Source: Myxococcales bacterium (GTDB lineage Bacteria > Myxococcota > Polyangia > Fen-1088). From it: 11,006 nucleotides of DNA. A program made the position numbers and the translations under genes. Under the pieces are notes generated by a model. It searched no databases and was not told the origin of the DNA. It worked only from the letters and a program-made list of their open reading frames with translations. Positions within the stretch are counted from its first letter, which is position 1. Each line of letters begins with the position of its first letter. The stretch is taken from contig PMCR01000272.1 in assembly GCA_003155465.1 (NCBI GenBank), positions 1-11,006 on the forward strand, read 5' to 3'. Positions 1-7,456 of the stretch are shown one piece after another.

Positions 1-2231
1 TCGCCCAGCGACGGCAGGCCCAAACCCAATGCCGGCCCGAAGCACAGGCCGGGCTTGGGATGGAAGCCACGCGAATAGGCGATGTCGAGACCGGCGCGCC
101 GGAAGATGCGCGGCAGGTGGCGCACCAGATCGAGATGCGCCAGATACGCGGCCTGGCCCAGCTTGGTGTAGCGCAGGCGATAACGGCGGGCTGCAGTCTC
201 CACAAACCGGGTGAGCGGCCGGGGCGCCGCCGCACGCTTGCCCGCTGCTGGTCGCGCCGCCGCGGCTGGTCGCTCGACCGGTGCCCATGCGTTCATCCGC
301 CGCAGAAAGAAGAGCCGCTGGCGCCTCATCTGGTCCAGGTCGCAGGCCACGCCGCAGTCGTAGCAGACCAACTTCTCGGCCGCGGCCTGTACGGCCTCGG
401 CGACGTTCGACGGATGCAGCAGCCGCTGCACCGCCTTGCCACAGGGAGGCGACAAGCGATGCGCGAGCGCTTTGCCATACTCGGCGTGCAGGAAGTCGGT
501 GTCTACGCCGGTATCGATGTGGTCCCAAGGTAGCCGGCTCTGCTCGGCGAAGCTGCCCAAATAGCGCTCAGGATCGAAGTCCGAGCCCGCGTGCTCCTCG
601 GCGATGGCGCGTTCCCACAAGTCCGCCCGCAGGGCATCGTCCCAGCCGTCGAAGCGACAGCCGAGTCGAAAGGCCCGCTCCAGCAAGTCCGCGCAGGCGC
701 GATCCCCGCGGGCAAAAATGGCCTCTAGGTGCGACTGGGTGTTGTCGTGCATTCTCACCGTCACGCGCAGACGACGACCATGCTCGGTCAGCAACGCCTG
801 CTTGTGTGCGGTCAGCTCGCGGCTGTCCATGGCGGCCCACTGCAGCGGCGTGTGCGGCTTGGGCACGAAGACCGACACTGCGGCCGTCACCTTGGCCCCG
901 CGCAGGTAGCGGCGGCCAATCTCCTGCACGCGCGCCGTGGTCTCGACAATCCCAATCACGTCGTCGTCGGTCTCGCTGGGCAGCCCGATCATGAAGTACA
1001 GCTTCATGCGCTGGTGGCCGCGCGAAAACACCCGGTGGGCGGACTCCAGGATATCAGCTTCGGAGACGTTCTTGCTCACCACGTCCCGCATGCGCTGGGT
1101 ACCTGCCTCGGGCGAGAAGGTCAGGCCCGACATGCCTAGGGTCGCCATCTCGCCCAGAAGATCATCGTGGAGGCCATAGGCGCGCAACGACGAAACCGAC
1201 AGCGACACCTTCCGGTCGCGCAGCCGGCTGACCGCGGTCTTCACCAGCGACGAAACACACGAGTAGTCCGCCGGCGACAGCGAAGCCAGCGAGGTCTCAT
1301 CGTAGCCGCCCTTGCGGATGCCTTCCACCAGCGCCTCCACCACCGCCACCGGATCGCGCTCGCGCACCGGCCGGTACACCACGCCGGCCTGGCAGAAACG
1401 GCATCCCTCCGTGCAGCCACGCGCGATCTCCACCGCCATCCGATCGAACACCGCCTCGGCATGGGGCAAGGGCGAGTCGTCGGGGAAAGGATAGCGATTG
1501 ATGTCGGCTACCCAGGTGCGCCGCACCGACGCCGGCGCGCGTGCATCGAGAGGCTCAGCAACCGTCACCACGCCCGTCGCTGGGTCACGCATGCTGCGGT
1601 ACAGGCTGGGCACGTAGAGCGGGAAGCGGATCGCAAGCCGGGCCAGCCTTTCTGGCCGCGGAACCCGCGCGCGGCGCAGTTCGGCCGCCGCAAGACAAAG
1701 GGCGGGCAGAAGCTCCTCGGCCTCGCCAATGAAGAAGGCGTCGACGAAGGGCGCCAGTGGCTCTGGGTGCGTGGCCACCGGACCGCCGCCAAGAACCAGA
1801 GGCGCATCGTCGGGCCGGTCGGCCGTGCGCAGGGCCAGGTCGGAAAGATCCAGGATATTGAGCACGCCCGTGAAGTTCAGCTCGTACTGCAGAGAGAAGC
1901 CCAGCACATCGAAAACGTCCAGCCGGCTTGCGCTCTCCAGCGTGAGCAGGGGCAAGGCGCGGCTGCGCAGTTCGGCCTCCATGTCGAGCCAGGGCGCAAA
2001 GACGCGCTCGCAAGCGATGCCGGGCGTGTGGTTGAGCAGCGAGTAGAGAATTTTGCTGCCGAGGTGGGACATCCCGATCTCGTAGGCATCGGGGAAAGCC
2101 AGGCACACCCGCGCCCGCACGGTTGCCGGATCCTTGCGGACCTGGTTGTATTCGCCACCCACGTAGCGCGACGGCTTCTGGACCTGGGCCAGAAAGGCCG
2201 CGTAGGGGTGGCGGGCAGGCTCATCGATCAT
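1..2231 (-). CDS. TIGR03960-type radical SAM protein fused to a TIGR03936/DUF2344 domain, 3' end outside window
   Basis: Reading the minus strand from the ATG at 2231 gives 743 codons with no stop, running off the left edge. The N-terminal part (about residues 20-180) carries RYVGGE (22-27) and GGGPVATHPEP (148-158), matching the cobalamin-binding-like N-terminus of TIGR03960 proteins. The radical SAM centre is clear: GCTEGCRFC with C273, C277 and C280, the CxxxCxxC ligands of a 4Fe-4S cluster that cleaves S-adenosylmethionine. A further cysteine set, CYDCGVACD (C623, C626, C630), lies after the core and may bind another metal centre. From about residue 680 a second domain begins (YRLRYTKLGQAAYLAHLD, then FHPKPGLCFGPAL), which is the radical-SAM-linked TIGR03936/DUF2344 domain; it is cut by the window edge. 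The family's reaction is unknown to me. The ATG lacks a strong Shine-Dalgarno sequence, but no better start lies nearby. The gene is 111 bp downstream of the FGE-like gene and could be cotranscribed with it. Confidence 0.92.
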   Translation of the reverse strand, partial: MIDEPARHPYAAFLAQVQKPSRYVGGEYNQVRKDPATVRARVCLAFPDAYEIGMSHLGSKILYSLLNHTPGIACERVFAPWLDMEAELRSRALPLLTLESASRLDVFDVLGFSLQYELNFTGVLNILDLSDLALRTADRPDDAPLVLGGGPVATHPEPLAPFVDAFFIGEAEELLPALCLAAAELRRARVPRPERLARLAIRFPLYVPSLYRSMRDPATGVVTVAEPLDARAPASVRRTWVADINRYPFPDDSPLPHAEAVFDRMAVEIARGCTEGCRFCQAGVVYRPVRERDPVAVVEALVEGIRKGGYDETSLASLSPADYSCVSSLVKTAVSRLRDRKVSLSVSSLRAYGLHDDLLGEMATLGMSGLTFSPEAGTQRMRDVVSKNVSEADILESAHRVFSRGHQRMKLYFMIGLPSETDDDVIGIVETTARVQEIGRRYLRGAKVTAAVSVFVPKPHTPLQWAAMDSRELTAHKQALLTEHGRRLRVTVRMHDNTQSHLEAIFARGDRACADLLERAFRLGCRFDGWDDALRADLWERAIAEEHAGSDFDPERYLGSFAEQSRLPWDHIDTGVDTDFLHAEYGKALAHRLSPPCGKAVQRLLHPSNVAEAVQAAAEKLVCYDCGVACDLDQMRRQRLFFLRRMNAWAPVERPAAAARPAAGKRAAAPRPLTRFVETAARRYRLRYTKLGQAAYLAHLDLVRHLPRIFRRAGLDIAYSRGFHPKPGLCFGPALGLGLPSLG

Positions 2232-2254
2232 CGCGCGAAGTGTACTTGCCCCTG

Positions 2255-2266
2255 CGCACCGGTGCG
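2255..2266. promoter_or_regulatory. 12-bp perfect palindrome upstream of the radical SAM gene
   Basis: CGCACCGGTGCG is a perfect dyad, 24 bp upstream of the radical SAM start codon in the only intergenic stretch (2232-2342) of the left part. It could be an operator or a short hairpin in the mRNA leader. In GC-rich DNA a 12-bp palindrome can occur by chance, so this is a weak call. I see no convincing -35/-10 pair in the same gap. Confidence 0.2.
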
Positions 2267-2342
2267 AGGGTTCGCGACATGCAACGGCCGCCCTGCGACG
2301 GGAGCGAGTCGCCCGTAGCCGACGCAACAACCGGCGGTCGCT

Positions 2343-3227
2343 TCATTCGCTGGTTCGCTGGCCTCCCCTGCGCGGCACAACCGCGGAAACTTGGGCACAG
2401 CGAAAGCCGAGAAACTGGGCGCGGCTGTCCGGATCGAGGCGGAAGCGGTTGGTTGTGCGCTCGGTACGCGGGTCGCCGCCGCCCCAACTTCCGCCGCGCA
2501 GGACGCGCTTCTTCTCGGCGTGGCTTCCGTCGTAAAGCGCATATTCGGACGCCGTCCATTCCCAGACATTGCCGGCCAGATCGAGAACGCCGTGTTTCGA
2601 TGCGCCGGCAGGAAAACTGCCCGCCGGAGCCGTCTCGGGCCAGCCATCGCTCGTCGCATACATGGGCGCCAAGCGAGGAAACCGCTTGGCCGCAAGGTTG
2701 TCCGGGCATTCGCTTCCGCAGGCGTTGATGCGAGTCTCATCCGGCTTGGCGCTGCCCCAAGGGTAAGTTCTGCCTTCTGATCCGGCGCTGGCCGAGTATT
2801 CCCATTCTTCCTCGGTGGGCAGGCGCTTCTTGGCCCAGCCGCAGAACCCACTGGCTTGCTGGAAATCGACGCAGTTGATCGGGTGCGAGAGACGGTTCTC
2901 TGGGTGCTTCCAATTGCAGAAGATGCGGTAGTTCCCGTTTTCGTTGCGGTAGGCGTCGGGTTCACTGCACGCGCCGGCGCGCACGCACTCGGCATAGGCC
3001 TGGACCGTCACCTCGGTCTTGTCGAGGCGGAAGCTCTTCACGGTTGCGGGATGGACGGGTTTCTCATTCTCGTTCGCGTCCCGGCTATCGCTTCCCATCG
3101 CGAATGTGCCGCCCGGGATCTCGACCATGCGGTCCAGAATCCAGGAAGGGGCTGTGGCAGGCTGGGATGTCCTGTCGACCGCAAGGGTTGCGGCCAATGC
3201 GAGGCCTAGGACAACGCGCGGAATCAT
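2343..3227 (-). CDS. Secreted FGE/SUMF1-fold protein without catalytic cysteines
   Basis: This 294-residue protein has the formylglycine-generating-enzyme (FGE-sulfatase, SUMF1) fold. Motifs in order: GGTFAMG (39-45), KTEVTV (70-75), RLPTEEEWEYSA (135-146), YPWG (155-158), DLAGNVWEW (216-224), RGGSW (244-248) and GFRC (274-277). The N-terminus MIPRVVLGLALAATLAVDR is a short signal peptide, so the domain should act outside the cytoplasm. Real FGEs have two redox/copper-binding cysteines just after RGGSW; here the equivalent places are G250 and T255, so sulfatase activation is unlikely and a binding or scaffold role, as in many bacterial SUMF1-like proteins, is more plausible. Other cysteines (for example in CVRAGAC and NACGSEC) probably form disulfides. 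I chose the ATG at 3227; a GTG at 3242 would add five residues, SGCE included, before the signal peptide. It follows the histidine kinase gene on the same strand with a gap of 75 bp, so it may be cotranscribed and signal-linked. Confidence 0.88.
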   Translation of the reverse strand: MIPRVVLGLALAATLAVDRTSQPATAPSWILDRMVEIPGGTFAMGSDSRDANENEKPVHPATVKSFRLDKTEVTVQAYAECVRAGACSEPDAYRNENGNYRIFCNWKHPENRLSHPINCVDFQQASGFCGWAKKRLPTEEEWEYSASAGSEGRTYPWGSAKPDETRINACGSECPDNLAAKRFPRLAPMYATSDGWPETAPAGSFPAGASKHGVLDLAGNVWEWTASEYALYDGSHAEKKRVLRGGSWGGGDPRTERTTNRFRLDPDSRAQFLGFRCAQVSAVVPRRGGQRTSE

Positions 3228-3302
3228 CTCGCAGCCCGACACGCTTTCATGTTCTGATGATCCAACACCGAACCTCGGGAAGCAACCGGAGAGGTCTTGT
3301 GG

Positions 3303-4607
3303 TCAGGCCTGGGGAAGCCGGACGACAATGCGTGTGCTGTGGTCGAGGATCGAGGACAGTTCGCAAGTTCCCCCCAGCGATCGGGTGGTGCGGTCAACGA
3401 TGGCGAGGCCGAGGCCGTGACCGGGAAGCTCGCGGTCCATCTGGCCTCGGTAGAATGGTTCGAACGCGTGCCGGGCGCTCTCGGGGTCCATCCCCAGGCC
3501 ATTGTCCTCGACCGCGATCTCGACCATCGGCCCGGCGTCATGGGTTTCAATCGTGATGCGCAGCGGCCGGGAGTGCGCGCGGAACTTGATCGCGTTGCCA
3601 ATTAGGTTCCGCAGAATTTGGGCGAGAACCTCCTCGGCACAGGCCACCCGACCGGCGCGCAGCTTGGTCACCAGGTCGACCCCTTGCAGGTCCGCTCCCA
3701 TTTCCTCGACGGTTCGCTCGACAACCAAGGCGGACGATGAATGCCCAGGCGGTGGACGCCCAGAAACCGACAGGGCCAGCATGTTGTCAACGACGCTGGT
3801 CATGCGGTCGACCGATCGGCGAATCCGTCGCGCCATCGACCCGACGTCGGCCGGCAATCCGGGAGCCTCTAGGATAAGGTCCGTGTATCCGCGGATCGGA
3901 TTCATCGGGCTGCGCAGGTCGTGCGCCGCCCGCCCGGCAAAGGCCTCTAGCTCGGCGTTCTTCTCGTCGAGAAACTGAACCCGTTGAACAATCAGCCGGC
4001 GCTGGCGAGCGAGCACCCGAAGCAGCCAGACCGAGATGAGCGTCACGGTGGCAAGCACGATTCCGCCTACCACTGCGTCGCTCAAGACCGCCTGCCGGTG
4101 TGCGGCGCGAATCGCGTCCACATTGCTGCTCCCTTCGAGCGAGTTGATCCCGAGAAGTTTGTCGACGGAATCGTCGACCTCTCCCTCCACGACGGAAGCT
4201 GGTCGCTGGAGTTTCCTCGGGTTCCCGGATAGCTCACGAAGCAGCCCCCGAAGGTGCATCCATTCCTCGTGTTCTCCCTGGTAAGTCGCAAGTGGATCGT
4301 AGTCACGGGCGTCCTCCTCGATTGCCCTCGCCAACTGCTCGATCTCGCCCTCGCTGTTCGTCGCGGCCAGACGCTTGGCGTGATCTCGGATGTTGTTCAG
4401 CAGGGCAATCGAGCGCTGCGAGTTCTCGACGATATCGGTGGTGCTGCGCGCCTCGTTCTCTGAGAAATAGAGGTCGAGCCCAAGCATCCCGATGACGAGC
4501 AGAGTCACCAGCCCGAGCGCGACCAGCACAGGCCAGCTGGATAGCATCACGGCCCTGGGATTCTCGCTGCTCACGGAGCCCCTATGGCGAAACCAGATCG
4601 GCGTCAC
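3303..4607 (-). CDS. Membrane sensor histidine kinase
   Basis: The 434-residue protein has two membrane helices (about 24-46 and 178-197) around a mostly helical, charged periplasmic region of about 130 residues that resembles a four-helix-bundle sensor (CHASE3 or 4HB type; inferred from composition). The cytoplasmic part has the HisKA dimerisation box AHDLRSPMNPIRGY with the phospho-accepting H229, followed by the HATPase domain: N box LRNLIGNAIKF (N334, N338), G1 DNGLGM (368-373), FEPFYRG (382-388) and G2 GHGLGLAI (396-403). All catalytic elements are present, so it should be an active kinase. No PAS or HAMP domain is evident. The GTG at 4607 is preceded by GGAG with 5-base spacing, which favours it over the in-frame GTG at 4574 and ATG at 4547. 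It lies head to head with the NtrC-family regulator, 26 bp away, which is the obvious partner. Confidence 0.93.
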   Translation of the reverse strand: MTPIWFRHRGSVSSENPRAVMLSSWPVLVALGLVTLLVIGMLGLDLYFSENEARSTTDIVENSQRSIALLNNIRDHAKRLAATNSEGEIEQLARAIEEDARDYDPLATYQGEHEEWMHLRGLLRELSGNPRKLQRPASVVEGEVDDSVDKLLGINSLEGSSNVDAIRAAHRQAVLSDAVVGGIVLATVTLISVWLLRVLARQRRLIVQRVQFLDEKNAELEAFAGRAAHDLRSPMNPIRGYTDLILEAPGLPADVGSMARRIRRSVDRMTSVVDNMLALSVSGRPPPGHSSSALVVERTVEEMGADLQGVDLVTKLRAGRVACAEEVLAQILRNLIGNAIKFRAHSRPLRITIETHDAGPMVEIAVEDNGLGMDPESARHAFEPFYRGQMDRELPGHGLGLAIVDRTTRSLGGTCELSSILDHSTRIVVRLPQA

Positions 4608-4633
4608 GGGATCTCCATGATAGTCTCGACCGC

Positions 4634-5995
4634 GTGGGATCGCACTACAGGATCCTCATTGCCGAGGACGATGACCTGACTCTTGAACTCCTGGCCACCG
4701 TCCTTCGACGCGACAACTACGAAGTGGTAACCGTGACCGACGGTCGGGAGGCGCTTGACCAACTTGCCAAAGGCACATTCGACCTGGTGCTGAGCGACGT
4801 CCAGATGGCCCGTGCCAGCGGCCTGGAGGTTCTTGCCACGGTCACCAAGCAGTTTCCTGACACCCCGGTGGTTCTCATCACCGCGTACGCCGAGCCGGGT
4901 GCCGCGATGGACGCCATCGCCAGCGGAGCCGCCGACTACCTTGCCAAGCCGGTGGACATCGTGGCGCTTCGTACAACTGTGGCCCGCGCACTGGAGCGGC
5001 GACGCCTGGCCAGCGAAAACCGTTCGCTCCGCTTCGCCATTGCCGAACGCAAGGTGCTGGTCGGCACCAGCCCCCGCATGCTCGATCTCTACAAGGAAAT
5101 CGCCCGGGTTGCGCCCACCGACGCCACAGTCTTGATCACGGGTGAGAGCGGCTCGGGAAAAGAATTGGTCGCGCGTACCATCCATGAGCGCAGCCGGCGC
5201 GCTGACCATCCCTTCGTCGCGTTCAGCTGCGCCTCGCTGGCAGAGGGTGTGCTTGAAAGCGAGCTGTTCGGTCACGAGCGCGGAGCCTTCACGGGTGCCA
5301 ACGCTTCCCACAAGGGACTGTTCGAAACCGCCGAGGGGGGCACGATCTTCCTGGATGAGGTCGGAGACGTCCCGACCAAGATGCAGGGCGAGTTGCTTCG
5401 GGTCCTCCAGGAAAGCGAGGTGCGGCGGGTCGGCGGCTCTGCGGTCGTGAAAGTGAACGTCCGGGTGATTTCCGCGACGAACCGCGACCTCGCCGTCGAG
5501 GTCGCCGAGGGACGAATGCGCAAGGATCTGGCGTATCGCCTCAACGTGGTCTCGTTGCGGGTGCCACCGCTGCGCGAACGAGGCGACGACATCATCGCCC
5601 TGACCCTGCACCTCGCAGCCCGACATGCCGCGCTCCTCGGTCGTGCCGAACCGCACATCAGTGAAGAGACCATGTACCGCATCCGCAGCTACCCGTGGCC
5701 CGGCAACGTCAGGGAGCTGGAGAACGCGCTCGCGCGCGCAGTCGCTATGTCTTCGCGAGGCGTGATTCTGCCCGGCGACCTGCCCGAACTGACCGGGCGT
5801 GCCGACCCTGCCAACCTGTCTGCGATCCACAGTGACTGGCCCACGCTGGAGGAGCTGCAACGTCGCTACATCGAACGAGTGCTTGAGCACACCGGTCAAA
5901 ACAAGACCTCGGCAGCCAGCATTCTTGGCATCGATCGTCGCACCATTCAGCGCCTCGCCTCACGCGAAACCGAAGGAGACGACAGGTCGGAATAG
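4634..5995 (+). CDS. NtrC-family sigma-54-dependent response regulator
   Basis: 453 residues with the full three-domain plan. The receiver domain (about 5-120) has the acidic pocket EDDD (11-14), phospho-acceptor D55 (LVLSDVQM), T83 and K105 (LAKP). The AAA+ domain has Walker A GESGSGKE (170-177), GAFTGA (217-222), which contacts sigma-54, Walker B TIFLDEVGD (237-245), and the arginine-finger region RLNVVSLRVPPLRERGDD (302-319). A Fis-type helix-turn-helix (about 425-441, TSAASILGIDRRTIQR) binds enhancer DNA. It should therefore activate sigma-54 promoters by ATP hydrolysis when phosphorylated. The GTG at 4634 is the only start that keeps the whole first receiver strand; its ribosome-binding site is weak. 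The gene diverges from the histidine kinase gene and converges on the receiver gene downstream, whose upstream region holds a sigma-54 promoter match. Confidence 0.95.
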   Translation: MGSHYRILIAEDDDLTLELLATVLRRDNYEVVTVTDGREALDQLAKGTFDLVLSDVQMARASGLEVLATVTKQFPDTPVVLITAYAEPGAAMDAIASGAADYLAKPVDIVALRTTVARALERRRLASENRSLRFAIAERKVLVGTSPRMLDLYKEIARVAPTDATVLITGESGSGKELVARTIHERSRRADHPFVAFSCASLAEGVLESELFGHERGAFTGANASHKGLFETAEGGTIFLDEVGDVPTKMQGELLRVLQESEVRRVGGSAVVKVNVRVISATNRDLAVEVAEGRMRKDLAYRLNVVSLRVPPLRERGDDIIALTLHLAARHAALLGRAEPHISEETMYRIRSYPWPGNVRELENALARAVAMSSRGVILPGDLPELTGRADPANLSAIHSDWPTLEELQRRYIERVLEHTGQNKTSAASILGIDRRTIQRLASRETEGDDRSE

Positions 5996-6005
5996 CTTCG
6001 GCGCC

Positions 6006-6446
6006 TCACGCCGGCCCGGTCATCAGGTCGGCGACCGCTGCGCGTAACTCGGGAATGCCGAACGGCTTGCGCAGCAGTTTCGCGTTGCCCAGACGATCGA
6101 TCCTGGCCTGCAGATCGGGCCGTGTGAGCCCCGTGATCACCAGGACGGGCGTGTTAATCTCTGCCGCTCGCGCGGCGTGCAACACCTGAAGTCCTTCCAT
6201 CCAGGGCATGAGGACATCGGTGACCACTAGGTCGAACGGGCCGCTCTCGGCAAGGAGATCCACCAAGTCCGCTCCGTTCGAGGCTTCGCAGATCTCGATC
6301 TGGGGGTTGGCAAGGGCCAGCCGCAGCAGTTCCAGACTGTCGGGATCGTCATCAGCGATGACAATCCGCGATATTTTCGTCTGCCTTCGCGCCGAACGCG
6401 CCAACTCTCCAAGATTGGACTCACCGATTTCGAAAGCGTTCATCAT
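6006..6446 (-). CDS. Single-domain response regulator (receiver only)
   Basis: 146 residues: a short N-terminal extension of about 26 residues, then one receiver domain and nothing else. The acidic residues ADDDPDS (31-37), phospho-acceptor D77 (LVVTDVLMPWMEG), T105 (LVITG) and K127 (LLRKPFG) are all in place, so phosphorylation is expected. Having no output domain, it probably works as a phosphate relay or sink, or by protein contact. I start at the first of two ATGs (6446) because GAGG precedes it by about seven bases and because a sigma-54 promoter match lies just upstream; the open frame extends to 6779, but the extra sequence is compositionally odd, includes the promoter, and is unlikely to be coding. 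The stop is 10 bp from that of the NtrC-type regulator, so the two genes converge. Confidence 0.88.
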   Translation of the reverse strand: MMNAFEIGESNLGELARSARRQTKISRIVIADDDPDSLELLRLALANPQIEICEASNGADLVDLLAESGPFDLVVTDVLMPWMEGLQVLHAARAAEINTPVLVITGLTRPDLQARIDRLGNAKLLRKPFGIPELRAAVADLMTGPA

Positions 6447-6477
6447 GGGACACCTCTTCTGGCTGTCACCGGGAAAG

Positions 6478-6493
6478 TGCATCGACTGTGCCA
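6478..6493 (-). promoter_or_regulatory. Sigma-54 (-24/-12) promoter of the receiver gene
   Basis: On the minus strand the sequence reads TGGCACAGTCGATGCA. Against the sigma-54 consensus TGGCACG-N4-TTGCA it matches every defined base except the G at position 7 and the first T of TTGCA, and the invariant GG and GC are exactly 10 bp apart. The expected transcript start, about 12 bases past the GC, is near 6467, leaving a leader of about 20 bases that includes the GAGG ribosome-binding site before the ATG at 6446. A sigma-54 activator is encoded next door. The consensus is established knowledge; the use of this site is inference. Confidence 0.72.
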
Positions 6494-6545
6494 CGACGGG
6501 GTGAACCCTTTTGGCAAGCCGGCAGGGGATTTCTCGCTTCGCACG

Positions 6546-6581
6546 GCGACTCTCTGTCGCACAGCCGGTGATGACCGCGAC
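6546..6581. promoter_or_regulatory. Possible activator-binding (enhancer) sites upstream of the sigma-54 promoter
   Basis: GCGAC (6546-6550), five bases, GTCGC (6556-6560) forms an inverted repeat, and another GCGAC follows at 6577-6581, giving a second inverted pair with the middle half-site. The first dyad is centred about 85 bp upstream of the predicted transcript start, a usual distance for NtrC-type enhancers, which bind as dimers to inverted repeats. The arms are only five bases, so chance is a real alternative. Confidence 0.35.
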
Positions 6582-6634
6582 AAACTGCCGCAGCGACGGC
6601 TCGTGGCCAAACGAATGAGTGGTGACCGAGAACC

Positions 6635-7456
6635 GTGCCCACCGGCGCCGGCACACCGGTTCCGCGCTGGCAGACGATCGTAGACAGGTGTGGCACCCAC
6701 GGGAATGTCGGACTAAAATCCGCAGCGACGCTTTTGAAACAGCCAGAGCCACATGATCGCGCCGTTCCGGCGTCGGCACCTCGAATCAGCAGTAGTCATC
6801 GCCAACTGCAGCTGTGCAAGAATTTCGCCTTCCGCGCGCCAAGCGTTCGGCGTCTTCCCCCATCTTGCGCCGGTGCCATCGCGGCATGGTTGTTGATGCT
6901 CGCGTGCGCCACCAGCGCCAGCGCGCAAACTGCGACGGAGGCGTCCTTTTCGCCGATGAACACGCTCGACGGCCAGCTTGTGCTGGCCTTGCCGGCTGCG
7001 TTGGCCACGGGAATGTCGACCGGCGTCGGCGCGGCGTTCACCCGCGTCGCAACCCGCGGGGGCATGCTGGCCTGGGGCGCGCGCGCCTCATGGTCCACCG
7101 CGACCGAGTACTCGCTGGTCGACACCATCAGAAACGACGACATCCGTCTGCGCCTGTGCGGCCAACTCCAGCACGCCGCGGGGCGGGGCTTGTTCGGCCT
7201 GCGCGTGGGGGTCGGGGGAACTCTTGTATATGAGGGACGAACGCGCGGCCAGGGCGCCCGGGCCGGACTCACGGGCAGTGCGCTGGGAAGCACCACCTGG
7301 GCGATGTTGCCTGCGGCTGACATCGAAGCGATCGTGGTCCTTCGCATCTGGAATTCCTGGGGCATGAGCATCACCGGCGGGCCCACGCTGCACTGGATCA
7401 ATGGGGGAACGCGCACCGGCTGGAGCAGCGGCCTTGGGGTCACATGGCAACACTGA
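6635..7456 (+). CDS. Predicted secreted small outer-membrane beta-barrel protein, start uncertain
   Basis: The frame is open from the GTG at 6635 to the TGA at 7456. The C-terminal 175 residues are the credible part: after a hydrophobic stretch (AGAIAAWLLMLACATSASA, with a likely cut before QTATEA) come alternating hydrophobic/polar strands rich in Gly, Thr and aromatic residues (for example LFGLRVGVGGTLVYEG and WGMSITGGPTLHWINGG), ending in WQH. This suggests a small outer-membrane barrel, but I cannot name a family. A signal peptide preceded by about 85 residues would be unusual, so the true start is probably further in: TTG at 6734, or non-ATG codons near 6812 before CKNFAFRAPSVRR; the ATG at 6896 is too late for a signal peptide. 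The end overlaps the first lipoprotein gene by 13 bases, so they are probably translationally coupled. It is the first gene of the plus-strand envelope operon. Confidence 0.6.
   Translation: MPTGAGTPVPRWQTIVDRCGTHGNVGLKSAATLLKQPEPHDRAVPASAPRISSSHRQLQLCKNFAFRAPSVRRLPPSCAGAIAAWLLMLACATSASAQTATEASFSPMNTLDGQLVLALPAALATGMSTGVGAAFTRVATRGGMLAWGARASWSTATEYSLVDTIRNDDIRLRLCGQLQHAAGRGLFGLRVGVGGTLVYEGRTRGQGARAGLTGSALGSTTWAMLPAADIEAIVVLRIWNSWGMSITGGPTLHWINGGTRTGWSSGLGVTWQH

Noticed and set aside
1167..2318. 383-codon plus-strand open frame
   Set aside because: It lies opposite the clear radical SAM gene and its translation is Arg/His/Gln-rich with no domain; it is an antisense shadow in GC-rich DNA.
4604..5899. 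431-codon minus-strand open frame opposite the NtrC-family regulator
   Set aside because: It mirrors the regulator's codons, shows no motif of its own, and the plus-strand frame has every family motif.
5996..6030. Bidirectional terminator between the converging genes
   Set aside because: The 10-bp gap and its flanks show no stem of useful length and no T-run.
6691..6706. Second sigma-54 promoter candidate (TGGCACCCACGGGAAT, plus strand)
   Set aside because: The -24 half is perfect, but no GC stands 10 bp after the GG, so the -12 element is missing.
6447..6779. N-terminal extension of the receiver protein
   Set aside because: The extension has no recognisable fold and contains the sigma-54 element; a good ribosome-binding site precedes the ATG at 6446.
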